Positions 12,942 to 26,221 of a stretch of DNA of 64,000 nucleotides are shown here, one piece after another (position 1 is the first letter of the stretch; each line of letters begins with the position of its first letter). A program made the translations under genes and the position numbers. This DNA comes from Pardosa pseudoannulata (taxonomy: Eukaryota > Arthropoda > Arachnida > Araneae > Lycosidae): positions 60,685,661-60,749,660 of the forward strand of contig CM063500.1 of NCBI GenBank assembly GCA_032207245.1. Reading direction: 5' to 3'. Below the pieces are notes generated by a model. It was given only the letters and a program-made list of their open reading frames with translations. It was not told the origin of the DNA and did no database searches.

Positions 12942-15900
12942 CTGCAAAAAGAAAAGAAAAGAACTGTCATACGATACATATGAAAACATAGATTTAGGTA
13001 AAATTATAGGATCTCATGAAGATGGTAAAAGAGACAATTAAACACATACAAATAAAATAAAAACAATGTTTAAAAAGAAAATGTTACATTTATATCAAAT
13101 ACTACCAATGAATTATATTGAAATATTACTTTTATATTTAACTAGATGAAACACCCACACACATATATGTATAATGTTAAGCTGTAAGAACAGCAGAAAG
13201 CACTAACAGTATAATACAGAGATGGGACAACTCCGGCCAGCAACAAAATAGAATTTTAAGTTGTCGGTCAGAGGCAAATTAAAAGAAATATATATTTATA
13301 CATTATATATCTTTTTACTTTGCTTAAATATTATATCCCAAATTTATAACCTCACGCCCAGAAGATCAGCGGTATATTTGCTTCTTATATGTGAACAAGT
13401 GTTTTCAACTTTGAACCTTAGAAAGAATAATTTCAGAATGATGAGCATTTAGCATCGTTTCTTAAAATCAGTACATCTCACTTCGAACTTCAGTATAAGG
13501 AACTTTTAAAAATGAAATCTCAATTTCATTCATCTCATACCTAATGGTTTAAATACGTTAAATATTTAAACCATTAGGTAATTGTATATTGTTTTTAAAA
13601 TTTTAGATAAATTTATCTTAGCCCGTCAAATTTATTATCTTTCAATTTTTAGTCTGCAGCTGAAAAAGTTTGTCCATCCCTGGTATAATAGGTAATCTCC
13701 CAAAGTGTTAGTGACAATCTAAATAGCTATCTATTAGTGATAAATAGCTATTAACATTTAATCCTGGGAAAACAATCAATTTGTGTAAAAAATTTGTATT
13801 TATTTACACAGAAATCATTATTTAAAAGTTTCCTTAAATAAAAAAGAGAGAGAAGAAGAATGCTTATCTAATATTCACATAAATGTTTTTTAAATATTAC
13901 ACAAAATCTGACAGCATAAGAGTCAAGATTTAAAACTTGCCACAAAAAAAGTAAATAAAGAAAAATAAAATTTTATGTTTAAAACCCAATAAAATCCAAG
14001 ACTTATACCTTAAATTTAGTTTTATCAGAGGACTCACACCAAGCTCTTGGCAGAGTATTCTGATTTCACTAATTTGTTGCCATTTAGTTTACAATAAACA
14101 TAAGAATCGGGATGTAGATACAAAGTTAAGAATAGTTATTAACAAGGCCAGTTCTGGGCAATTTTCCCCTTGCATGCAAGATAGTGTTTGGTTGCTACCT
14201 ATCAATGCACATTCCTAGTAGATATTCTATTGGCCGTCTTGCATGCATCCACACACTAACCCTGCACACCTACATCTACTAGCCCTGGTCATCAAGTTTT
14301 AGTAACAAATGTCCATTCCTATACAAGCATTTTTTTTTAACCCTTAGCACTCTGCACGTTTTTGTACCACTGCCTACCAGCAACTCCAGCACATTTTCGC
14401 AGCAGAACGAGTATGAAGGAGTCTTATTTTAAGAGAGAAAAATTACACATGCTTTTGAATGTTTTTGATTTTATTTAATTTATACATATGCCCCATCTTG
14501 TAAATGAAAGTAAATTTTAAATTTTGTAATTCACCATGGTGTGATATCTTTGGAAACAATCTCCCATGTGCATTCTGAGTTTACTTGGGCAAGTGTCACA
14601 GTACCCACATTGATAATAACTCCAATAAAAGACCAAAACTCATCCTCTTTCACTGCACACCATGTTTGCCAAACAGAATTACTAGATATTTCTTTATTCT
14701 TTAGAATATTTTCTGCATTTTTTTTTTTTAATAATTTCATTTACCAGTTCATTTGTGAAAAATAATTTGAAATATTGTGTTGGCTGTACATGTATTCTAA
14801 CAATATCTTCTAATAATGAAAAATCAAACACATCTTCACTATCACTCAACTCTATATTCTCATCTCAATAATTATTTTTCTCCAAGTTGCTAAGCATAAA
14901 ATGGATCAAATAATATTTCAATTGTAACAGTAGCGAGACTGAGCACGTTTTAACTACAGATAACAATTGCCAATTCTGTAACATCTTAAGCCTAATCATG
15001 CTAAAACCATCGGGTTCAACAGCAGAACCTAGAGTGTTATGGAACAAATAACGGATGGCTCCGTAACAGAGCAAACGGAGTGCTAAGGGTTAAAGCACAA
15101 CAGTAATGAGATTAATTCCAATGAACAAAATAGAAGCAGAAATACCATTAAACAATTCAAATCCTTACACATTGTAGACAGAAAATATTATTCTTATACA
15201 TATGACTGAAGTTATACAACAATTAGTTGATGAGTGCTATGGTCAATATTTTCTACCTCAGGGCTTTATGTAAGCAAAAAGACTAGCTACTTAAAGCTGA
15301 TGCTAAAGACCTAGAAATATCCATCACATCAATGGAATTTGTACCCACAGAGTTTAAAACAGAAAGACACTGTCTTACTTGTTTGGTCACTGTCTAACAG
15401 AGTGAAAAGAATACAAAGTTTGACCTATAAAGTACTTTTATCAAAATACCACTGTTAAAAAGTTTTTAATGATATTACAAACTGAAGGTTCACATATTAA
15501 GCAAAAATAGAAATGCTTCTAAAAATTACTCAAGGGATAACTTGCTTATTCATTAAAATTACCAGTGATAATAAGAGAAAAAAATAAAATCTTAAAATTA
15601 CGTCTTTTATAAATGTCATCAGTAACCAATAACCATAATTTTTTTTACTGTGATTGATTCCTCATCATATAATATAAAGAGAGAGGGAGAGAAAGAGTAA
15701 AGCTAAATTACAATCTTACTTCAAATTCATCAAATTCTGCTCTGTGATGAAAATATGCATGAGAAAATATTCTGTACACTCTTCTACAAACAGATCCTAG
15801 TTTAGCTATAGATGATTCTTTTATGCTTACTCTGAAAAAAGAAATAAAAATAAAATAACATGGCAAGAACAAGAAACTGTAATGGCAGTTTTAATGTATA

Positions 15901-15956
15901 AAATAACAGCAAACTTAAAAATTCATTTAACATGTTCACATTTTAACATACTTGAA

Positions 15957-16034
<78 letters not shown>

Positions 16035-19000
16035 GGGGGGGAAGAAGTCACTAATACATATTACACGTAAAATATTTATATTTAATACTATTAATACTAA
16101 ATGCAAAATCAATTTATTTTTAAATAATTCATAACATTTGGGCTGAAATATTCATAGGCTAACATAGAAAATTTTTTTTTGATAAAATTTGATTTTATTA
16201 TTCAATGTAGTTGCCTTCAAGGGTGACACATTAATTATAGTGGTCATACAATTTTTTGATACCATTTTTATAGAATATTTACGAATTGTCTTTAGCCTCA
16301 AAATAGGCCTTAGTTTCGGCAATTTTTTCTTCATTGGCACTAAATTTATTTCCAGCGATCATTCTCTTGTTGTGAGAACAGGTAAAAGTTGCTGAAGGCC
16401 AGATCTGGAGAATACGGTGCATGTGGAAGCAATTCGAAGCCCAATTCATATACTTTGCCATCATTTTCACTGACTTGTGACACAGTGCATTGCCTTGATG
16501 AAACAACACTTTCTTACCAACGACAAACCAAACCACTTCTCAATGGTTGATTTTCCTGGTGCAGAGTCCAAATAATGTTTATCAAGCCAAGTATTGGCTT
16601 CAACAACATTTTTTCTCCCTAAAATCCAAGGCTTTATTAACACACAAAATTCCTTATTATTCATTGTTTTCAAACTAGCAAAAGTTGCTTCACTCAAAAT
16701 ACTATATTTCACAAACTAATAGTCCGACAGCTGTCAAATTTATACATGTGCCTTTAGAACGTTAGGACTAATTGAAAATCATATGAATTTAAAAGTAGTA
16801 GCACCATCTATGTATCAGCCTAAGAACTTTTCAGCCCACCTGTTAGTGTTCTCAATGCCAAACAATTATATAAACACACAAACTTTTATGTAAAATATTA
16901 TTTGTATAAAAGCCTATTTACATTCATATAATTTACATGGCTTTTTATTTTAAGCTGGAAGAAATTATGAAACCAATACAAAATTTTTAAAATACAGTAG
17001 GTGACCTCAAATTTCTAGCTCTATAATCTGAAAAACATTTTGGAATGTGAACAAATATTTTGAAATGTAAACAGTTATTTGCTGGTTTATTAGAAACAAT
17101 TATTTGGTTGATTAATTGTAGGAGGGAGCCATATGCTACACCTCCAGATAAAATAATTTGAGTGAAGTTCCCAGTTAACAATTCAAGTAATGAATGAAAT
17201 CACAGCAAATGTGTCAGAATCTGAATCCAGTATTAGTTCCAAGATCCAAGTGAAAATAAGCAGTTCAGATACAGAATTAGACTGAGATTAAAAAATACTT
17301 TCAGCCAAGGAATAGAGTTAGGAAATCAGTACTTGAAATTTTTAGAACATCAAAGTTGTGGTACACAACAAGAAATAATTATATACAGAATGGAAGATAA
17401 AAAAAAAGAGTTGAAAACTTATTGTGTTTACAAAATTGTAAATACATTAAAAAAAATATTCATTAAATTATTGACAGGGTTCTCACTCTCTTTCCAGAAC
17501 AAAAATTAAGGACTTTTTCAGGACTTTCTAAGCACCTACTTGAAATACACGACATAACAACATTAAACACTATTTCCTAAGGAACATATTTTAATTATGA
17601 ACAAGACAAGGCATGTTCTATAAATGCCCTAAAATATTTCAGAATTAAGTTTTTAAAAATACTTAAAAATTAATATAATTTAAACCTATTTGACAAAAAC
17701 ATTTTGAAAAATGACCATCTAAAGTTTTTTGAGTTTAAATTAAAAATAAATAGTGAATAAAATATAATATTATACACAGTACTTTCTGAGTGTTTAAAAA
17801 TGACTGATATATAAATATATATGTGTGTATATACTAGCTGATTATACCCGATGTTGCCTGGGAAGGAGGAGAGTTTTAGACTTTTCTATTACATTCAATA
17901 CAAAGAAAATTAAACTTCCTTAACTGAAATATCTACAAAACCCCCACCCTCCATGTTTCGTTTAATTAAACTTTGCATGAATGTTAGCTATTAGGAAAAG
18001 GCAGCTGACTTTATAAACCTTTTCAGTATGCGAAAGATTATTTGTCAAAAAAGTTTTCTAGCTTGTGACCATAAAAAGTACTAATAAACTAAAGTATTTT
18101 CATAATATTTTAAGGATATCAAGGAAATAAATTTGGAATTACTACAGAAATACACTGAAAACATATATGCATTTGAGGATTTTTTTTTTATTAATACTGC
18201 ATTTTGGCTAGAAAATGTAAAAGAATGTTATGAACATTAACAAATATTTTATATATTCTTTGACCAGTACTTCTCACCTGTACTGGCATTCTTAGAACCA
18301 GTTTGGGGCAAGTTACAACTCCAACTTACAAAACCAGAAAGCTTGGAGAGTATGGCGAAAACTGATAGGAAATCACATGACGACGAATAAAATGATCAAG
18401 TTCGAATTTAAAAATTAAGGAGTTTTTAAGGACCTTTGATAAAAATTAAGGAGTTCTTAAGGACCGTGGGAACCCTGATTGAGCAAATTTAACTAATAAA
18501 TACAATCTGCTCCTATTGTGCTCATGCATATGTATACAGTGTATATGTATATAACATATATTAAGATCCTGAAATTCAGAAAAATACTCAGTTCTAAGTA
18601 ATTCAGATATGAGGTTACATAAAGGTTACATATTGTAATATAAAAACCCATTAAAATGTAATAATTTCTCTAAATTAAAAAAAATTAAGATTGTTATTAA
18701 TACCTGCTAGGAAAGTATTTGTTACTATTAAGTAGGCAAGCAGCACCATCTAATGTATGCCTTGTATAATCAATGGCAGGGCACTCTTTAGGAGTTTTGT
18801 GGGCAGCACAAAGGAAAATCCACTGTTCAGTAGCTGTCATCTGAGTGCAAGTCTCTGAATTACACTCATTCTTAAAAAACAAATACTAAATAAGTGATAA
18901 AATAGTTAACAAAAGACTCTCATTTTTTACATAAATACAAAAAATATATCACCAAATACAGGAATACCTCACTTAGTGCAGATTCAATTAATGCTTACTC

Positions 19001-22000
19001 AACTACAACATAGTTAGTCATTTGAGCAATAAATTTCACTTAGTACTTGACTCACAATTATGTAGTTTAAACACATTTTGCAGAAGAATACTGCCATAAT
19101 GATTTTTGCAGCTTTAGTATATAAATGTATTCAATCTCAACAAACTTAAAGGTAACTTTTACTTTCACTCATTAGATACTGCCAATGACATGGAATATAT
19201 TCAAGTGAAATTTTTTTCTTCTTCATGATAAAATCTTTCAGCAACACATAAGAAAATGATCAATATGAATTAAGGGAGCCATAACAAAAACATGTTAAAG
19301 GAGCACATAAAATAAAAAACAAAAACATGTGCAAAAAACTTTTCTAGTTAAAAAGTAACACTTTTATTTTACATTTTGTAAACATTAAGAAATTAAAGTG
19401 TTCCATTATTTTTACTTTTATTATTTTTTGCTTTAAATTTAGGCAAACAAATATTTTTAAAATGGAACACATCACTTATTTTCCTGCAGAAATGTCAGAC
19501 TTAAAGCAGTTTTATACTTTAGAGCAGGGGTGCCCAACCCAAATTGGTTGGTGGGCCAAAAAACAAATTACTGAACTGAGCAGGGCCGCACATATAAAAA
19601 GAAAACAACCAATTATTCAAAATATTTTATTATCGTGCAATATTCAAAATATACATTTTTACAGTGCCAGCTGCGACTGTACATAAAAGATGTGTTATAC
19701 ATATATCATAACTACAACGACAATAAACATTAACTATACTGTATTGATAATCACTCCCAACACCTTACCTTCCTCCCTAATCTGAGGGTTAAAATATTAT
19801 TATATTTATACTATAAATATATATTAGCCACATTTACAGGTGCCAGTCATGTAACCTTCTTTTTAAAAGTAAAGGGATTTTGCTTGGAGGGTCGGAAAAA
19901 CCCGTTTACACGGTCAATTCTTTCTACCCTCCATTTTGCCGGGATCGTCGCTAGAAGTCACGTGATCATACGGGACGGGAATCATCTGTAAGCACAAAGG
20001 ATGATGGGAAAGGAGAGTAAACTCTGCTATTACCTGGGTAGAAAGGTGGGTTCTTTCTACCCCTCAATTTTTTCTGTAGCTAGGGATAATTCTTGAAAGG
20101 GGAGTACAATTCGCGTATCTACCCTGCATTTTACACTGCTTTTGGCACATGTAAACAGGGCTATTGTAGTTTATTCACAAGCACTACCACATACTAAAAT
20201 TAATGTGAGGTTTGCTTTTGTATTTTATTAGAGATTTTGTTAATATCAATGGATAATGTAGTTCACGCACATCGTAGCTGATTGGTTATGTTTTTACCAA
20301 GCAACCTTCTGCAACACTTTGTTTTTACCAGGCCTAATTTAGAAAAAATGATTTGCAGCGACAAGTTGTTCCAAATGCTGATATAATGTACATTGCCAAT
20401 CATCTTAAATTTGGAAATTTATCTTCGGCGATATATTTTTGATAATACTCAATCTTATTCCCTTCGTAGAGGCATTTTAGCTCAATGTTTGATTGAAATT
20501 CTATTAGCTCCATTTGTAAATTTGGAGGCACTAATTTAACCTCAACATTAAATGGAGCTAAGAATATTTTAACGATTTCCTCAAACTTTTGCATATATGA
20601 GAATCTAGTATTGAATTCTTTAAGTAATTTTGTGATTTCAGTAAAATATTTGAAGAAGTTTTAATGATCACTTTTATAGTAATTTTATAATAGGAAAATG
20701 AATGAAATTATTTGACCGTAATTGATTTTCATAAAGCTGAATCTTTGTTATAAGCAACTTATATTCTGTGTTTCAACTGTATATAATCAAAATGACTAAA
20801 ACTATATAGACAGTTGAAAACTTCAATTAGGCCACAAAAAGTTTTTAAATGGGCCGCGGGTTGGGCATGACTGCTTTATAGCAATGGTTCCCAAAACATT
20901 TTTATATCCCAGAACTCTTTCCTTAGCAACTTCATAGCAACAGAACCCCCGAATAAATATTCCTTTAAAAAAAGGACCTTTAAGGGCTTATTATTTATCC
21001 CCAATTAGATATAAACACAAAAACTACACAATATAAAGCAGTATAAAAAATGTAAATAATACTTACAAAAGGTGATGTGAAAGCACATATATTTTTAATG
21101 AAATAAAACAAGTAAAACGACACAGATGAAAAGTATCAATAGGATGATTGGCTTTGTTTTTGACTGTCACAATCCTCTTTAAATTTTAGTTGTATTGAAG
21201 AAATTTTTTTTCTTGTATTATGCTCTGCACCCAAATATTCTAGTATTTAGTTTTTCTTGATAAGGTATATGCAGGAAAACTAGTTACACACACAAAGGTA
21301 GTTGTAAATTGTATTAGAACAGAAAGAGCCTTTTCAGATAATTATGGATATTTTCCACCAGAATTCTGACAGACACTATTTTATAAAGTGACATACTAAA
21401 CAGTCCAATGTGAGTTCAAAACATTTTTCATATACCTCAGACAATACAAGAAGGTTTTCCATTTATGATAAATGAATTTTTGATCCATAATTGCTTTATT
21501 TAATTTTTGTGTTGCTCATCACAAAAGTATTAATCTATACATTCAGAGAGCAGATATGCCAACATTGAGGTACTTGTGTCATAAGCAACAGTGTGGTTTG
21601 AAATTTTAACATACTAATTACAGATTATACATATCTTATTCTTTTCTAAATTAAAATATTTACACAGCAGTAAATTGTAAAAGGTAAATTAAAATTTATG
21701 CATTTAAAACTTTTAAGTAACTTTTTTAGCTTTAACAACTTATTTTTGAGAACAGTGTCTTTTATAGCAACATTGACCCTGATTCAAATATTTCCATTTT
21801 TCTATCATTTGTCTACTCAAATCTGACCTAAATTCAGTTTGGTTTCCACACAGTACTGAAAACTTTTAACATGCAACATTACTGTGTGGAAAAAGTAATA
21901 ATCAACATCATTTTTTGCAAAACTTTGTATTTAATTGATGAATTGTAATCTTTTAGCTGTTCAAAAGTTTTGTTATTTTCTGGAGCAATCTGAGGAGTTT

Positions 22001-25000
22001 CCGGAGTTATCAAATTTTCTCATTTCTCCGGAGTAGTTGGCATGTCTGTGAGAGAATCAAGATGTTGGGTAACATACTTACATGGCTTATATTCTATTTC
22101 TGAGTTTAACTGAGAAATGCTTTTATTATTGGAAGGCAGCCAAGTTAATGACTGAAGAAAAATAAAAAATGAATTTATGAATTTTCTTTAAAATTTGGTT
22201 GGAGAATAAAAAATTCTTGAAACCCTGAAGTTTGTTGTGGAACCCTAGAGTTCTACGAGACACACTTTGAAAAACCCTACTTTAAAGTAACTAATTAACA
22301 AGGTCAAGGTAATAAATTGGTAGAGTAAGATCAAAATATAATTTTGAATATTTGTAAGGGATGTAAGCCAAACAAGAATTTAGTTCTGATTACTCTCCTG
22401 TTCAAAAACTGGCTTAAGTAAAATATATCATGGACAACTGTTTCTTAATCGAACCAAGAGAAAATAACTTGTTGCTCAAGAGTGTATTATTTTAATGATG
22501 ACATACATGAGCATAAATAACAATAAGTCTACAGGGAAAGTACTATAAGTAAGATATTCCTGTAGCAACAAACATCAGAGTTGTTAATTTTAATAAAAAT
22601 CATCACAATACCCCAAGTAAGATCTCAACAAAGCTTATAAATTAAAAAATAAATATTAAGAAGAAAAATTTATTTAATAAGACCTTACACTTTTAAGAAG
22701 CAAATGAAGATTTCAAACTTTGACAATAAATATAACAAATTCTTTATGAATAATCTTTAGCTACCACTATTTTATCACCACTGGAAAATTAATAGAAAGA
22801 CCATATTCTATACGTAAAATTTTAATTTTATAATATAATAATAAAAAACATTCTATAGTATGCAAGGAAAATAAACTGAAAATTTTATAAAATAAATTAC
22901 CTATTTAAATAATTAAATTTTAATTTAATATGTACATTGATAAGAAAGAAAACACAAACACAAAAATATGTATTAATTACCTGTAATTTTACAGCTAAAC
23001 CATTAAGTTCCATGCAAAATTGCCTGCAAAAGTAATGACATATGTTTAACAACATAAATTGTCATATGCTAAAAAAAACCTAACAAAAAAAAGAAAACAA
23101 TTAACTATGCAATTTAAGTACAATGGCCCCATTTCAACAAAATTAATAACTTTCATTATTGATAATTTACAGAAACTTGAAGAAATTCAAAAAAGACTAT
23201 CAACTATTACAAGTCATTTTAAACAAAATTATTTATTATTAAATTTATAGTGTATAGTTGTCAAACAGAAATTATATTTACACTATGGGAAATGGTTAAG
23301 AAAAATTAAACAAAAGATAAAAGGTAATTGACTTAATTTTTCAAAACTGATTCTATTGATATATTTACTAAAGGGTATTATTTTAAAGCTTATTACATTT
23401 TAATATGATGCAGATGAAATAGTCATTACAAGTGCAATACAGGTTTTAATGTGTGAGTCAAATAAGATTAAAGTTGAGGATAATATATTATGAACATAGG
23501 AAATTATTTTGAAACAGTAGCAGGCTTAAAATAAATTAATTTTAAAATATTTAAATTCAAGGTAAACAAACTTTGTATAGTCTCTTTTATATTTATGTGT
23601 ACTATCTTGTGACCATAAAAAGTACTAATAAACTAAAAGTATTTTCATATTTTTTCAAAAATATTAAGGAAAGGAATTTTGAATAACTACAGTAATACAC
23701 TGAAAACATATGTATTTGAGGATTTTCTTTATTATTAATACTGCACTTTTGGCTAGAAAATGTAAAAAAATGTTATGGACATTAACAAATATTTTATGTT
23801 TTCTTAATATATATATTCTTTGACCAGTACTGGCATTCTTAGAACCAGTTTTGGGCAAGTTTAAGTCTGAATTTACAAAACCAGAAAGTTGAGAGAGTAC
23901 GGCGAAAACTGATAGGAAATCACGTTACGATGGCAGATTGTGTTGATAGAGAAATTGATTGGGTTCCAATAATTTAAAAATTAAGGAGTTTTTAAGGACC
24001 CTTGACAAAAAATTAAGTAGTTTTAAGGGCCTTTAAAAATGAAAGCTAAAATTAAGGAGTTCTTAAGGACTTTTAAGGACTGTGGGAATCCTGTTAATTT
24101 ACAATATAAATTTCATACAAATAATCATTACCGGAGATGTTCATACTTCCAGACCCCTTCATCTTGGCCATCCGGAGGTGTTAATATCTCATCGACATTT
24201 GCCGGATCTTTACGAATAGTTTGCTGGATGAACTAAAATATTGAAATATATACAAATAAGAAAATTTTAACAGTTCATTAGCAGTCACTACAGTGATCAA
24301 AACATTTCCAAGCTTTTACTTTTTATAAGTTTTCAGAGATAACAAATATCAATATAAAAGTTTTAAATTCTGTTTTCATGGGAAAATAGCAAATTGTCAC
24401 TACTGGTTAGGTAAAATACCTCAAACAAGTTTTATGCTTCTTTATATATTAAATATTAAATTTCCTCTTTTGCATAAATAAAGGTCTAAAAAGGAGCATC
24501 AGGTATTCTAAATAACTTACATTTATACCCACAGAAATTTTTCTTTAAACCTGTTTTTGGCATTTTTTAAGCATACAAGGTACAAATAAGAAATTAAGAT
24601 ATTGAGCTAATCAAATTAAGAACATAATTTCTAAATAAGTACTGCTTTAATTTTTGTTTTCATGGTTAATCAAAATTTATGTTAACAATATAAAAGTTCA
24701 TATGGTAGATATTAATTAAAGGAAAAATAAGTACCCTAAAATTAAAACTGAAATGATGACACTGGGTGAAATAAATATTCACAACTTATTTTGCAGCATA
24801 TAAATATGTTAAACTAGCATTCATAAAATATTGTAAGACAAAACTACTTTCTTGAATTTTATATGAAATAACAAAGTCTGAAAATGCAATATTAGAATAA
24901 ATACTTATAAATACTTTGTATATTAGAAAGAGAAAAATTTAATTAAAGAAATATATATATTTTTCTTAAAAATGATTCTAGATAAGTATAAAAGACACAA

Positions 25001-26170
25001 AAAAGATCAATTTTGATTATTATTTTTTGGGGAAAATAACCACAGGGTTCTAAAAAGGATACAAAAATGTTCATTTTATTTCTTTAAATTATGAGCTTAA
25101 ATGATACAGAACATATATAATTATTGAAAAAAGATTTAGGTTAAAAAACTACTACAGATAAAATATTATCTCGGAACTGAAGGGAGAGTGAAATGCACCT
25201 TCCTATAAATAAAAAATAATTTTGGCAGTGAAATTTCACCATTTCAAAAAGTTTTCATAAAGCTGAGGGGAGATCAACTCATTTTTTAAAATTTAAATTT
25301 ATACTTATTGATTATTTTTAGTAGGACTCTCTTTTAATACTGGTAAAAATCACAAGATAAAGTATTTCATTATTTTCAGGTATTCTTTCAATCATATTTG
25401 ATTTCCTTTTCACTGATTACACTAAAGGGAAGTGTCTATTTACCTGGAATAGATTAACATTTCAAAAACATTAGTTATTTTTGGTTGAAATTTATATACT
25501 TTCCAAGAATTGAGCAACTAATGTAAAGATGCAACTGTTTCATAAGCTTTATATACATATTTTAGGCTTCTAATTAAAACATATTTAAGAACAAAGATAA
25601 AGCCTGAAGCTTTCTATGTTGGTTTTTTTTCTTGAAAATTACAGGTGTTGATTTTTATTATCATTTATTAGTTTTTATACTTAACGTTTTGTTGCATATT
25701 TGATATAACCTCTAAAACTACGTATAAATTTGGTGAAAAAATTACCTGTTGAACAGCAAGAGTACTATCCATTTCTTCGAAAGGTTCCTCAGGCCAGTTA
25801 CAAAAGTTCTACATAACAGATACTGCATTGTGAATACAAACATTTAATTTGAAGATTATAAATAAAAAGTTCAGTATTCCTACAACCATATTAAAAAGTC
25901 AAATTAAGGAAGCAATTTAAAAAAGTACAAACTATAGCGTTTATTTTTAATAAATTTATATGAAAAACTAATAACAAAATGATAAAAAAAAAACCACTTA
26001 ATATAGAAAAACATTACTTTTTCTTTGAGGGGAGGGAAGATAAGAGGAGTTTTGTTCTTCAAAAATATTCATGCAAAACTTTTTTTATTTTTTTAAATAT
26101 AAAAATTTGGTTGTTGTTTTGGGTTTTAATCACAAATCTTAGATGTAGACTAGCTATTAATTAAAAAACT

Positions 26171-26221
<51 letters not shown>

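Noticed and set aside
14141..14296. Small hAT MITE (CAAGGCCAGTTCTGGGC ... CTAGCCCTGGTC)
   Set aside because: The ends look suggestive, but no target duplication was found and the inverted match is short.
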